From assembly GCF_943914615.1 (NCBI RefSeq), contig NZ_CALUCS010000015.1, positions 1 through 55,483 on the forward strand: 55,483 nucleotides of DNA, in the 5' to 3' direction. Positions within the stretch are counted from its first letter, which is position 1; every line of letters starts with the position of its first letter. Shown piece after piece: positions 1-8,457 of this stretch. Position numbers and translations under genes: made by a program. This DNA comes from an uncultured Corynebacterium sp. (GTDB lineage Bacteria; Actinomycetota; Actinomycetes; Mycobacteriales; Mycobacteriaceae). The notes beneath the pieces are model-generated. The model saw only the letters and a program-made list of their open reading frames with translations, was not told where the DNA came from and did not search any database.

Positions 1-2
1 CC

Positions 3-1820
3 TCAGTTGCATGGCCCTATGCCAACGGCCCCCGCCACATCGGCCACGTCGCCGGATTCGGCGTGCCTTCGGATGTATTCGCGCGTTATCAGCGAATGGC
101 TGGCAACGAGGTGCTCATGGTTTCGGGCACCGACGAGCACGGCACCCCGTTGCTGGTGCAGGCGGAGAAGGAAGGCACGACCGTCCAGGAACTGGCGGAT
201 CGCTACAACCGCATCATTGTCGAGGACCTCGCGGGCCTCGGCCTTTCTTATGACCTTTTCACCCGCACCACCACCCGCAACCACTACGCGGTCGTACAGG
301 AGCTTTTCACCGGCCTGTACAACAACGGTTACATGGTCACTCAGACAACCCGCGGTGCCATCAGCTCTTCCACCGGTCGTACCCTCCCGGATCGCTACAT
401 CGAGGGCACTTGCCCGATCTGTGGTGCCAATGACGCCCGCGGCGATCAGTGTGACAACTGCGGAAACCAGCTGGATCCCGAGGACCTGATTGATCCGCGT
501 TCCAAGATCAACGGTGAAACGCCGGAGTTCATCGACACCGAGCACTTCATGCTAGACCTGCCCGCCTTGGCAGAGGCCCTCACCACCTGGCTCAAGGGCC
601 GCACCGACTGGCGCCCGAATGTCTTGAAGTTCTCCCTGAACCTACTGGAGGACATCCGTCCGCGCGCCATGTCCCGCGATATCGACTGGGGCGTGCCGAT
701 CCCCGTCGAAGGCTGGCAGGACAACAACGCCAAGAAGCTCTATGTATGGTTTGACGCCGTCGTGGGGTACCTCTCTGCGTCCATCGAATGGGCCTGGCGT
801 ATCGGCGACCCGGATGCCTGGCGGAAGTGGTGGAATGACCCGGAGGCCCTGTCCTACTACTTCATGGGTAAGGACAACATCACTTTCCACTCTCAGATCT
901 GGCCGGCAGAACTGCTGGGCTACGGCGGCCAGGGTTCCAAGGGGGGCGAGGCTGGCGAGCTCGCTGAACCGGCACTGAACCTGCCGACGGAGGTCGTATC
1001 CTCTGAGTTTCTGACTATGTCGGGCTCCAAGTTCTCCTCCTCCAAGGGAGTGGTGATCTACGTGCGCGACTTCCTAAAGGAGTTCGGCCCCGACGCGCTG
1101 CGTTACTTCATCGCCACCGCTGGCCCGGAGACCACTGATACCGACTTCACCTGGGATGAGTTCGTCCGCCGTATCAACTCCGAACTCGCCAACGAGTGGG
1201 GCAACCTGGTGAACCGCACCGTCTCCATGGCCTACAAGAACTTCGGTGAGGTTCCCACCCCGGGGCCGCTGACCGCAGAGGATGAGGCGCTACTCGCCGA
1301 GTCCGCCAAGGCCTTTGAGGTTGTCGGAGATAACATCAACCTCTCCCGCTTCAAGGCTGGCATCACCGAGGCCATGCGTATTGCGGGACGCGCCAACCAG
1401 TACATCGCGGCCATGGAGCCGTGGAAGCTGGCAAAGGACGAGGAGCAGCGCGAGCGCCTGGCCACGGTGCTGTACACCGCCCTGCAGGTCGTCTCCGATG
1501 TGAACACCCTGTTGACCCCCTACCTACCGTTCTCTGCGCAAAAGATCTTCGAAACCCTCGGCGGCGAGGGCATTTGGGCTGCGCAGCCGGAGGTTATCGA
1601 GGTAACGGATGACTCTCCGCGGGAGCCAGTGGGCGTCGGGCTGCCCGAAGAAGGGCGCACCTACCCCGTCATCATGGGCGATTACACGAAGCAAAAGGCC
1701 ACGTGGGCACGCCAGGAGATTCAGCCGGGGACAAAGCTCAGCAAGCCCAAGCCGCTATTCCCGAAACTCGACCCGGAGCTGGCGGAGACCGGCCCGGAGT
1801 GGGCGCCGGTGCAGAAGTAA
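3..1820 (+). CDS. metG: Methionyl-tRNA synthetase, 5' end missing
   Basis: Charges tRNA-Met with methionine in the cytoplasm. The gene is open at the left edge: reading from base 3 the protein begins SVAWPYANGPRHIGH, so only a handful of N-terminal residues are outside the window. The ATG at 63 is internal, because the HIGH ATP-binding motif lies before it (visible residues 12-15). A four-cysteine zinc knuckle (CPIC...CDNC, about nt 411-470) marks the zinc-binding MetG class, and the KMSKS equivalent reads KFSSSKG at about nt 1030. The C-terminal anticodon-binding helical domain is present and the gene stops normally at 1820. No tRNA-binding EMAP-type domain follows. It is convergent with the HAD gene, 23 nt away. 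In Mycobacterium metG is next to tatD; here two genes sit between them. Confidence 0.97.
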   Translation, partial: SVAWPYANGPRHIGHVAGFGVPSDVFARYQRMAGNEVLMVSGTDEHGTPLLVQAEKEGTTVQELADRYNRIIVEDLAGLGLSYDLFTRTTTRNHYAVVQELFTGLYNNGYMVTQTTRGAISSSTGRTLPDRYIEGTCPICGANDARGDQCDNCGNQLDPEDLIDPRSKINGETPEFIDTEHFMLDLPALAEALTTWLKGRTDWRPNVLKFSLNLLEDIRPRAMSRDIDWGVPIPVEGWQDNNAKKLYVWFDAVVGYLSASIEWAWRIGDPDAWRKWWNDPEALSYYFMGKDNITFHSQIWPAELLGYGGQGSKGGEAGELAEPALNLPTEVVSSEFLTMSGSKFSSSKGVVIYVRDFLKEFGPDALRYFIATAGPETTDTDFTWDEFVRRINSELANEWGNLVNRTVSMAYKNFGEVPTPGPLTAEDEALLAESAKAFEVVGDNINLSRFKAGITEAMRIAGRANQYIAAMEPWKLAKDEEQRERLATVLYTALQVVSDVNTLLTPYLPFSAQKIFETLGGEGIWAAQPEVIEVTDDSPREPVGVGLPEEGRTYPVIMGDYTKQKATWARQEIQPGTKLSKPKPLFPKLDPELAETGPEWAPVQK

Positions 1821-1843
1821 CGGGCTGTTCAGTTAGTGGCTAA

Positions 1844-2524
1844 CTAGTCCGCGCGGCGCAGGCCGGTGATGGGCGTGAGCACCTCGTGGACGGACTCCAC
1901 TCCACGCCAGGGGAAGGCCTCCCAACCACGACGCTGGGCAGCATCCAGGTTTGCCTGGCGGTCGTCGAAGTAGATCAGGGAAGCGTACTCGTGGCCGGCG
2001 GCAGCTGCGGCCTGCTCGAAGCGGCGGAATGCGCCCTGGTGGGGCTTGGTGAAGCGCAGGTCGGGGGAGAAGCAGGTGACGGCCGCTGCGTTCGTCCAAT
2101 CCTGGTCCATCACGGCCTCCATGACCGGGCGCGGTGCGTTGCTGAAGATGCCCCATGGCTGGTCGATGGCATTCAGGTGGTTCAGCAGGTTAAGCACGGA
2201 AGCGTTCACGGTGGAGCACAGGCGCGTGTCGGTCTCCAGCAGCTCCGCGATCAGTTCCTCTGTGGGCTGCACGCCAGCAGCTCGGCAGAGCGTGGTGAAG
2301 TAGTCGTTCGGCCCCATCGACAGGCTGTAGCTTTCGCGGTAACGGCCGTAGGCTGCCTCGAAACTAAACGGGTCGGTGATGATAGTGGGAACGCTGGTCT
2401 GGCTGCCGTTATTGGAGCGAGACTGAATGTTGGCGTGGCGGATCATCACGGTGGTGAGCTCGCGCAGGGTGTGGCGGCGCTGAACCAGTACGCCACCCAG
2501 GTCGAAGACGATCAAGTGTTCCAT
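1844..2524 (-). CDS. HAD-superfamily hydrolase (HAD-IA, YihX-like)
   Basis: A 226-residue haloacid-dehalogenase-type hydrolase, probably a small-molecule phosphatase of unknown substrate. Motif I is at the N terminus (FDLGGVLV, nucleophile Asp8). The second motif I aspartate is Gly, as in YihX-type members. Motif IV is near residue 190 (YFDDRQANLDAA, adjacent Asp pair for Mg2+), and the helical cap lies between them. The ATG at 2524 follows an AGGCAGG Shine-Dalgarno-like run. The gene is divergent from the MFS gene at 2661, so the 136-nt gap must hold both promoters. A TAGATT element (minus strand) about 25-30 nt upstream of the start could be its -10. Family assignment is firm; substrate cannot be told from sequence. 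Confidence 0.85.
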   Translation of the reverse strand: MEHLIVFDLGGVLVQRRHTLRELTTVMIRHANIQSRSNNGSQTSVPTIITDPFSFEAAYGRYRESYSLSMGPNDYFTTLCRAAGVQPTEELIAELLETDTRLCSTVNASVLNLLNHLNAIDQPWGIFSNAPRPVMEAVMDQDWTNAAAVTCFSPDLRFTKPHQGAFRRFEQAAAAAGHEYASLIYFDDRQANLDAAQRRGWEAFPWRGVESVHEVLTPITGLRRAD

Positions 2525-2660
2525 GGTGTTGGTGCCTGCCTTTGCGGTCGCAATCTAGCGGGAGGTTGCTGGTCTAGTAGGGTTTGTAGCTAGTGTGCCG
2601 CGCCCGCGTGACTAGAAAGTGGCGTCGACGCAAAGCTAAGACGAACCGGGGGTGAACAAA

Positions 2661-3944
2661 ATGACGAAGATGACCAGTGCGACCAGTGCGACCCGCCGAG
2701 TGCCTTCCGCAGTAGCATTCATCGCCGCACTTGCAGTGCTGCTGACCAGCTCCAACCTGCGCAGCCCCGTCAGTGCTTTCCCGCCGATCGCCGACGAAGT
2801 CAGCATTGACCTGGGTGCCTCAGACTTGTTCATCGGCCTGGTTGGCATGGCGCCTACGGCCATGTTCGCAGTTGCCGCGGTTCTTTCTAGCCCTCTAGCC
2901 AAGGCCCTGTCCTTCCGCGCGGTTATTAGCACCGCCATGGTGCTGGCGACTGCCGGGTTCGGTCTGCGCACTGCGGCGCCCAACGAGTTGCTGTTCCTTG
3001 CCGGGACAATGATTGGCCTGGTCGGAGTGGGTATTACAAACACCCTGCTACCTGCGGTCATTAAGGACTACTTCCCGTTCAAGCTTACGGTCATGTCGAT
3101 TGCTTACATGGCCGTTGGACAGGTCAGCATGGCGACAGCATCCGTGGTGTCCGTACCGCTGGCCGAGCTCGGCGGATGGCGCGTGGCGATTGGATTGTGG
3201 GCGATCCCGCCGTTTCTGGCCTTGCTGTGTTGGGGAGTTCTCGTGTTCTCGGTGACTCCGGGAACCGCCGCCCAGCGCGGCAGCGAGATGCTGCGACAGG
3301 CTCACCCACGAAAGCTGCTGGGCGTCATTAAGAACAAAAACAACGAGTCGCGCGGCGCGTATCGGCACATGTGGCGCAACCCCGTGAGCTGGGGGATCGT
3401 CGTGATGTTCGCCATGACGTCCTCCATTTCTTACTGCTTCATCACTTGGGCGCCGAAGATTATTGTGGAATCCGGCGGGTCAGCGCAGTTCGGCGGTGTT
3501 ATCGGCGGAGTGTTTGCGCTCGTCGGGACTGCCTCGTCGTTCATCGTTCCGTGGATGACCTCGCGCTTCGAGCGCGGCGCGGCATGGGCGACGATCCTGT
3601 CGTGCAGCTGCATGTTCGCAGCCCTGCTGATGGTGATCACTGACCCGATGCGCCTGCCAGTGGTGTGGATTTCACTGGTTTCACTGGGGTGCTCTACCTT
3701 CCCGTTGGGGCTGATGCTGATCGCCACCCGCACCCGCGAACCGAAGGCCGCCGCCGTTCTTTCTTCGGGCGCGCAGGGCATCGGGTACACGGTCGCCTGC
3801 GTTGGGCCTTTTGGTTTTGGTGCTCTTTATGACGCCACCGCGTCCTGGACCGCCGGACTGCTGGTTCTTGTGGGGTTCAACTTCGTTTTGCTGGCGGCGG
3901 GCCTGGTGGCCAGCCGGAAGGTGTTCGTGGACGATCGCGCGTAG
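2661..3944 (+). CDS. MFS transporter, CynX/NimT family
   Basis: A 12-helix major facilitator of about 427 residues. The first helix ends in SSNLRSPVSAFPPI, the N-terminal arginine-proline signature shared by CynX (cyanate) and NimT/YeaN (2-nitroimidazole) transporters. A cytoplasmic loop at about residues 215-245 separates the two six-helix halves. I place the start at ATG 2661, because the CGGGGG run at 2647-2652 is then 8 nt upstream; GTG 2652 and ATG 2670 are also possible. A short Thr/Ser-rich N terminus (TKMTSATSAT) precedes helix 1. Substrate is unknown: the family exports or imports small anions and drug-like molecules. It lies between metG and tatD, which are neighbours in Mycobacterium, so the HAD-MFS pair looks like a lineage-specific insertion. 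Confidence 0.85.
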   Translation: MTKMTSATSATRRVPSAVAFIAALAVLLTSSNLRSPVSAFPPIADEVSIDLGASDLFIGLVGMAPTAMFAVAAVLSSPLAKALSFRAVISTAMVLATAGFGLRTAAPNELLFLAGTMIGLVGVGITNTLLPAVIKDYFPFKLTVMSIAYMAVGQVSMATASVVSVPLAELGGWRVAIGLWAIPPFLALLCWGVLVFSVTPGTAAQRGSEMLRQAHPRKLLGVIKNKNNESRGAYRHMWRNPVSWGIVVMFAMTSSISYCFITWAPKIIVESGGSAQFGGVIGGVFALVGTASSFIVPWMTSRFERGAAWATILSCSCMFAALLMVITDPMRLPVVWISLVSLGCSTFPLGLMLIATRTREPKAAAVLSSGAQGIGYTVACVGPFGFGALYDATASWTAGLLVLVGFNFVLLAAGLVASRKVFVDDRA

Positions 3945-3976
3945 AACCGCCTAGGGAGCACCGCCTAAGGGAGCGC

Positions 3977-3989
3977 TAGGGTGGTGGGC
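3977..3989 (+). promoter_or_regulatory. -10 box of a leaderless promoter for tatD
   Basis: TAGGGT (3977-3982) followed by 7 nt and ATG 3990. This spacing places the transcription start on or next to the A of the ATG. It supports ATG 3990 over the in-frame GTGs at 3981 and 3984. Confidence 0.6.
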
Positions 3990-4907
3990 ATGGCAAAAAA
4001 GAAGCGTCCGACACCCGTTCCGCCCGAGCCGATTGTTCCGCTGTTCGACTCGCACACCCACCTGTGGTCCACGGTGCTGAAGAATCAGCACCGGCAGGAC
4101 GTAGTGGGATCCCATGCAGGGGACAGGGAGTTCGGAGAGGAAGATCACCGCCGGTTGGTGGCTGAGTTCATGGACCGTGCCTATGCCGTGGGTGTGCGCG
4201 GCGTGTGCACGGTGGGCGACGGTATTGAAGAGACGGAGAAGGCGTTGCAGGCTGCGGAATTCCATGACCGCGTGTGGGCGGCCTGCGCGGTGCACCCGAC
4301 CAAGGCGCAGACCGTGACGGGGGAAGTGCGCGAGCGTTTGCGTGAGATGGCCTTCCACCCACGCTGTGTGGCGATTGGTGAGACCGGCCTGGATGCGTAT
4401 TGGATCGGCAAGGATCCGGGGGGCGGGGAGGAAACCCCGAGTATCGAGGTGCAGGAAGAGGCACTACGCTTCCACATTGATCTGGCCTGTGAATCTGGCA
4501 AGGCGCTGATGATCCACAATCGCGAGGCCGATGCAGATCTACTGCGGGTGTTGGCCGACGCGCCGCAGCCGGAGAATGTGATCTTGCACTGCTTTTCCTC
4601 CCCGTTGGACGTGGCCAAGGAATCGCTGGAGCGCGGCTATGTGTTGTCCTTCGCAGGTAACGTGACCTTCAAACGCAATGAGGAGCTACGCGAGGCGGCA
4701 CGTATTGCTCGGGCGGAGCAGATCCTGGTGGAGACCGATGCACCTTACATGACCCCCGAGCCTTTCCGGGGTACGCGCAACGAGCCGGCTTTTGTTGGTT
4801 ACACCGCGACCTGCGTGGCGGAGCAGCGCGGGATGGAGCCACAGGAGTTGGGGGAGCTGGTTACGGCGAATGCTCAACGGCTTTACGGAATCGACCTGGG
4901 CGCTTAG
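3990..4907 (+). CDS. tatD: TatD-family metal-dependent hydrolase
   Basis: A 305-residue TIM-barrel hydrolase of the TatD/YcfH family. Members are Mg2+-dependent deoxyribonucleases and 3'-5' exonucleases implicated in DNA repair and in turnover of damaged ends. Visible metal ligands: the N-terminal HTHLW (family HxH), E of GETGLDAY, H of MIHNREADADLL, H of ILHCFSS and D of LVETDAPYMTPEPFRG. Length is slightly above the usual 255-270 because of a KKKRP-type N-terminal tail and an insert after GLDAY. The ATG at 3990 is chosen from the leaderless promoter. The gene precedes rpfB as in Mycobacterium (Rv1008-Rv1009), but 301 nt separate them here and rpfB has its own promoter. Confidence 0.92.
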   Translation: MAKKKRPTPVPPEPIVPLFDSHTHLWSTVLKNQHRQDVVGSHAGDREFGEEDHRRLVAEFMDRAYAVGVRGVCTVGDGIEETEKALQAAEFHDRVWAACAVHPTKAQTVTGEVRERLREMAFHPRCVAIGETGLDAYWIGKDPGGGEETPSIEVQEEALRFHIDLACESGKALMIHNREADADLLRVLADAPQPENVILHCFSSPLDVAKESLERGYVLSFAGNVTFKRNEELREAARIARAEQILVETDAPYMTPEPFRGTRNEPAFVGYTATCVAEQRGMEPQELGELVTANAQRLYGIDLGA

Positions 4908-5000
4908 TGCATAGTGTGATCTCGCCAGGGACTCCGCTAGTGAGGTTTCTGTTCCTGCTGTGACTCTAGGTAACGAAAATATATAGAAATTAACGCATGT

Positions 5001-5038
5001 TGGGGACTGTGGCTGCTGTTATCGCAGCTGCACCCCCA
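5001..5038 (+). terminator. Strong stem-loop between tatD and rpfB
   Basis: GGGG (5002-5005) pairs with CCCC (5033-5036). TGTGGCTGC (5008-5016) pairs, with two G-U pairs, to GCAGCTGCA (5024-5032) around a 7-nt loop, leaving an AC bulge. TATTTGTGATTT follows, which is only a weak U tract. It sits 94 nt after the tatD stop and upstream of the proposed rpfB promoter, so a tatD terminator is the simplest reading; an upstream leader structure is the alternative. Confidence 0.4.
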
Positions 5039-5068
5039 TATTTGTGATTTGCGGAACATTTTGGCGTG

Positions 5069-5102
5069 GATCTTTGTTTAACAAGGATCGTTATCGTATT
5101 GT
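5069..5102 (+). promoter_or_regulatory. rpfB promoter with palindromic operator over the -35
   Basis: A -35 TTGTTT (5074-5079) and a -10 TATTGT (5097-5102) are separated by 17 nt. The -35 lies inside a 21-nt palindrome, GATCTTTGTT-T-AACAAGGATC (5069-5089), with a single imperfect pair. The geometry is typical of a repressor site occluding the -35. The predicted transcript start near 5109 leaves a 100-nt leader before the GTG at 5209. Confidence 0.5.
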
Positions 5103-5208
5103 GACAAAAGTTGAGAGAATCGGCGTTCGGGCGCCCCATCGCTATGTGCACAAAACGTGGCGAAGTTGAAACCTAAAGGGCGTCAGTAACAAGAGAGGCA
5201 ACGATCTA

Positions 5209-6390
5209 GTGTCACCGAAGAAGAAGTCCCACCTGCACCGCATTAACAACACCAGCTCCACCCCGCTGCGTATCGCCACGGGTGGCATGCTTGCAACCCT
5301 GGTTGTCGGCGGTGGCGTTGCAGTCGCAGGACAGAAGTCGGTCACCCTGGATGTCAACGGCGACATCATCCAGGCCAGCACCATGTCCGGTGACGTCGAG
5401 GGGGCACTAAAGTCCGCTGGCGTGGAGATCGACAACCGTGCCATGGTTACCCCGGCGCTGGATGAGGCGATCAGCGACAACTCCAAGATCACCGTCCGCA
5501 GCGCCCGCACCGTAGCGCTGACCATCGACGGCAAGCAGGAGCAGATCGACACCACCGCACTGACCGTTGGCTCCCTGCTGGACCAGATCGGCCGCAGCGA
5601 CGCTGCGAGCAACCTATCCGAGGCGCGTAACCAGGAGATCCCACTCGATGGCATGGAGCTGGAGATCGTCACCCCGAAGAAGTTCACTCTGAACGACGGT
5701 GGCGAGGACGGCCGCATGAGCCTGCCTGCCCGCACCGTCGGTGAGATCTTCGAGATGCGCGGCACCCCGCTGGGTAAGGATGACAAGGTCACCCCGGCTG
5801 CCAACACCCCTCTAAAGGAGGGCATGCACGTCGAGGTCACCCGCATCGCTAACCGCGAGGAGACCAAGGTCGAGGAGATCCCGGCTCCGGAGCGTGTGAA
5901 GGAAGACCCGAACATGCCCGAGGGCGAGGAGAAGGTCGTAGAAAAGGGCGCACCGGGTAAGGCTCGCGTTGTTGCGACCGTCCGCACCGTCAATGGCGAA
6001 GAGGTCAGCCGCAAGGAGAAGTCCAGCAAGGAGATCACCGCTCCGAAGGAGCGCGTAATCATCCGCGGCACCAAGAAGGCTGACAAGGGCGAGGGCAAGG
6101 ACAAGGGCTCCAACACCGGCGCAGCAGCTCCGGCTGTGGCCAACGGTTCCGTCTGGGACCAGCTGGCGCAGTGCGAGGCTGGCGGCGACTGGTCCATCAA
6201 CACCGGCAACGGCTTCTCCGGTGGCCTGCAGTTCACCCCGTCCACCTGGGCTGCCTTCGGCGGCACCGAGTACGCACCGGCTGCCCACATGGCTACCCGC
6301 GAGCAGCAGATCGCGGTTGCCGAGCGCGTGCAGGCTGGACAGGGCTGGGGCGCATGGCCTGCCTGCACCTCCAAGATGGGTCTGCGCTAA
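5209..6390 (+). CDS. rpfB: Resuscitation-promoting factor RpfB
   Basis: A secreted peptidoglycan-cleaving muralytic enzyme of 393 residues that promotes growth resumption. Order: a basic N-terminal stretch with a hydrophobic export/anchor segment at about residues 20-40; DUF348 repeats (about 44-200, starting SVTLDVNGDIIQAS); a G5 domain (about 215-290, from EEIPAPERVKEDP); a Lys/Gly-rich linker; and the C-terminal Rpf lysozyme-like domain (315-393). This starts VWDQLAQCEAGGDW; Glu323 is the expected catalytic acid, and Cys322 with Cys385 is the likely conserved disulfide. The start is GTG 5209 with AGAGAGG 10 nt upstream. The domain set equals mycobacterial RpfB. It heads rpfB-ksgA-ispE as in Mycobacterium, though ksgA also has its own promoter-like box here. 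Confidence 0.95.
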   Translation: MSPKKKSHLHRINNTSSTPLRIATGGMLATLVVGGGVAVAGQKSVTLDVNGDIIQASTMSGDVEGALKSAGVEIDNRAMVTPALDEAISDNSKITVRSARTVALTIDGKQEQIDTTALTVGSLLDQIGRSDAASNLSEARNQEIPLDGMELEIVTPKKFTLNDGGEDGRMSLPARTVGEIFEMRGTPLGKDDKVTPAANTPLKEGMHVEVTRIANREETKVEEIPAPERVKEDPNMPEGEEKVVEKGAPGKARVVATVRTVNGEEVSRKEKSSKEITAPKERVIIRGTKKADKGEGKDKGSNTGAAAPAVANGSVWDQLAQCEAGGDWSINTGNGFSGGLQFTPSTWAAFGGTEYAPAAHMATREQQIAVAERVQAGQGWGAWPACTSKMGLR

Positions 6391-6474
6391 GCCGTAGTAC
6401 ATTGCAGCGCGCGGCTATGCACAGCAGCGCACAGCCGCGCGCCAACCTCGGTTTTTATCGGGCGCCAGCTCGAC

Positions 6475-6487
6475 TATCCTGTGAATG
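6475..6487 (+). promoter_or_regulatory. -10 box of a leaderless promoter for ksgA
   Basis: TATCCT (6475-6480) is 4 nt before ATG 6485 and 7 nt before GTG 6488. The 7-nt spacing seen repeatedly in this window favours GTG 6488 as the start and an internal promoter inside the rpfB operon. Confidence 0.5.
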
Positions 6488-7420
6488 GTGAATGAACGGA
6501 AGATTCGGCTGCTGGGGCCCAATGAGATCCGGCAGCTCGCCGAGGAACTGGACCTAAACCCCACCAAGAAGCTGGGGCAGAACTTCGTCCACGACCCCAA
6601 CACGGTGCGCAAGATCGTGAAGGCCGCCGATGTCACAGCGGACGACGCAATCGTGGAAATCGGCCCTGGCCTGGGGTCTTTAACCCTAGCGCTGCTGGAA
6701 ACAGGCGCGAGTGTCACCGCCGTGGAGATCGATCCACGCCTCGCCGCGAAGCTGCCCGCCACCCTGGAAGAACAAGGCGCGGGTGAGGCCGATGCGGCGG
6801 TGATCCTCAAGGACGCGATGGCGGTAACGGCGCAGGACTTTGCTGACGCCAGACGCCCCCTTCCCACCGCGTTGGTAGCAAACCTTCCCTATAACGTCTC
6901 GGTGCCTGTGCTCCTGCACATGCTGGAGGAATTCCCCAGCATCGACCGCGTCTTGGTGATGGTGCAGCTGGAAGTTGCCGACCGTCTGGCCGCCGCGCCC
7001 GGATCCAAGATCTACGGCGTGCCCAGCGTGAAGGCCGGCTTCTATGGCGCCGTCACCCGGGCGGCGACCATTGGCAAGAACGTCTTTTGGCCTGCACCGA
7101 AGATCGATTCCGGCCTGGTGCGCATCGACCGCTATGCAGAGGGCTCGCAGCCGTGGGCCGGCGGGCAGTTAGGTACCGACCTGGGTACTGAACAGCTAGA
7201 TGCCGAGCAACTGCGCCGCGAGGTTTTCGCCTTGGCAGATGCTGCCTTTCTACAGCGCCGCAAGACACTGCGTGCCGCTCTGTCCGGCCACTTCGGCAGC
7301 GGTCAAGCGGCAGAGGAGGCGCTACGCCACGCAGGGATCGACCCGACCCTGCGCGGAGAAAAGCTCTCGACGGAGCAATTCGTGCAATTGGCCGGGGCCT
7401 CGCTGAGGGGTGCGCAATGA
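6488..7420 (+). CDS. ksgA: 16S rRNA dimethyladenosine methyltransferase KsgA/RsmA
   Basis: Dimethylates two adjacent adenosines in the 3' terminal hairpin of 16S rRNA during 30S maturation, using S-adenosylmethionine. About 310 residues, slightly longer than usual. Motifs: KLGQNFVHDPN at the N terminus, SAM motif I EIGPGLGSLT (about residue 55), acidic motif II AVEIDPRLA, and the catalytic NLPYNVS motif (NxPY/F) at about 133-139. The C-terminal helical domain carries LQRRKTLRAAL. An insert of about 15 residues around GGQLGTDLGTEQL before that domain is unusual. The stop overlaps the ispE start as ATGA. GTG 6488 is preferred for promoter spacing; ATG 6485 would add one residue. Confidence 0.95.
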   Translation: MNERKIRLLGPNEIRQLAEELDLNPTKKLGQNFVHDPNTVRKIVKAADVTADDAIVEIGPGLGSLTLALLETGASVTAVEIDPRLAAKLPATLEEQGAGEADAAVILKDAMAVTAQDFADARRPLPTALVANLPYNVSVPVLLHMLEEFPSIDRVLVMVQLEVADRLAAAPGSKIYGVPSVKAGFYGAVTRAATIGKNVFWPAPKIDSGLVRIDRYAEGSQPWAGGQLGTDLGTEQLDAEQLRREVFALADAAFLQRRKTLRAALSGHFGSGQAAEEALRHAGIDPTLRGEKLSTEQFVQLAGASLRGAQ

Positions 7421-8457
7421 CGGTCTCCCACATCTTCGGTTCCCAGGAGCCCCAGTACCGCTCCGTCACGGCCAGCGCGCATGGAAAGGTGAACCTGCAC
7501 CTCGGGGTGGGACCGGCCAGGGAAGACGGCTACCACGAGCTAGACACGATCTTTCAGGCAGTTTCTTTGAAGGAAGAGGTCACCGTCGCGTTGCGGGATG
7601 CGCAAGGTGCGCAGGAGGCCACTGACGCCACGCCTTGCACCTGGAGCGTCTCCGGCTTCGACAGCCACCTGGTGCCCCAGGACTCGAGCAACCTGGCGTG
7701 GAAGGCAGTCGCCGCTATTCAAAAGCAGGCGCGGAACGCGCACGTACCTTGGGCCGACCAGCCCGTGCATATCCACATCGACAAGGGGATTCCCGTCGCC
7801 GGCGGAATGGCTGGCGGCTCGGCGGATGCGGCAGCTGCATTGGTTGCGGCGACAGAGCTTTACTTCCCGGACCCGCGGTCCCCGCGCCGTCCGGACGCCG
7901 CGAAACTGTCCGACATCGCCGCCGACCTGGGCGCCGATGTGCCCTTCTGCCTGCTCGGCGGCACGGCCTGGGGTACCGGAAAAGGGGAGAACCTCATGCC
8001 GGTCATCGCCACGGGCACCTACCACTGGGCCATTGCCACCGGCAAGCGTGGCCTATCCACCCCGGAGGTGTTTAAGCAACTGGACCAGCAGCGCGCCACA
8101 GCCTCGGAGGCCAGCCCCAAGGCAGCGCGAGCCGGAAGTCCCGAGGACCTGATCGCTGCGTTGCGGACAGGCAACCCGGAAGAAGTGGGAAAGCTACTGG
8201 TTAACGACCTGCAAGCCCCGGCCATCAGTTTGCTGCCCAGCCTGCGCGAGACCCTTAAGGCCGCCGAGGAAGCCGGCGCCCTCGCCGCAATCGTCTCCGG
8301 CTCCGGGCCCACGGTCGCCATGCTGTGCGCATCCGCTGACGATGCGGTGGAAGTGGCCACAGCCGTAAGCGTGGCCGGGAAAGCCAGCTCCACGATGACG
8401 ACAAGTTCCCCAGCTGCGGCTGCGGGCGTCATAAAAAGGGAAGAAGTACGTGAGTAA
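7417..8457 (+). CDS. ispE: 4-diphosphocytidyl-2-C-methyl-D-erythritol kinase
   Basis: Phosphorylates CDP-methylerythritol, the ATP-dependent fourth step of the non-mevalonate (MEP) isoprenoid pathway that feeds undecaprenyl/decaprenyl carriers, menaquinone and carotenoids. A 346-residue GHMP kinase: motif 1 KVNLHLGV (about residue 28), glycine-rich motif 2 PVAGGMAGGSADAA (about 127-140), GADVPFCLLGGTAWGTGKGE, and motif 3 VSGSGPTVAML near the C terminus. It is about 35 residues longer than E. coli IspE, with an insert around residues 60-75 and a Ser/Ala-rich C-terminal tail. It begins at ATG 7417 overlapping the ksgA stop by 4 nt (ATGA) and itself overlaps the ABC-F start by 8 nt, so translational coupling along ksgA-ispE-ABC-F is likely. 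Confidence 0.95.
   Translation: MTVSHIFGSQEPQYRSVTASAHGKVNLHLGVGPAREDGYHELDTIFQAVSLKEEVTVALRDAQGAQEATDATPCTWSVSGFDSHLVPQDSSNLAWKAVAAIQKQARNAHVPWADQPVHIHIDKGIPVAGGMAGGSADAAAALVAATELYFPDPRSPRRPDAAKLSDIAADLGADVPFCLLGGTAWGTGKGENLMPVIATGTYHWAIATGKRGLSTPEVFKQLDQQRATASEASPKAARAGSPEDLIAALRTGNPEEVGKLLVNDLQAPAISLLPSLRETLKAAEEAGALAAIVSGSGPTVAMLCASADDAVEVATAVSVAGKASSTMTTSSPAAAAGVIKREEVRE

Larger units (their letters stand above)
4908..5208 (+). other. rpfB upstream control region, no gene
   Basis: This 301-nt stretch has no credible ORF. In order it contains: an AT-rich run (about 4974-4994); a strong stem-loop (5001-5038); a partial GlxR/CRP-like half palindrome TGTGATTTGCGGAACA (5043-5058); a 21-nt near-perfect palindrome (5069-5089) overlapping a candidate -35; a TATTGT -10 (5097-5102); and about 100 nt of probable 5' UTR with short GC stems, ending in AGAGAGG (5192-5198) 10 nt before the GTG start of rpfB. 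Individual elements are listed separately. C. glutamicum rpf2 is known to be under multi-factor control including GlxR; applying that here is inference. Confidence 0.55.

Noticed and set aside
4908..5208. ydaO-type c-di-AMP riboswitch before rpfB
   Set aside because: None of the conserved ydaO core sequences could be recognised; the palindrome and promoter explain the region better.
5142..6374. Long minus-strand frame opposite rpfB (410 codons)
   Set aside because: Ser/Pro/Arg-rich shadow ORF of a GC-rich gene with no recognisable domain.
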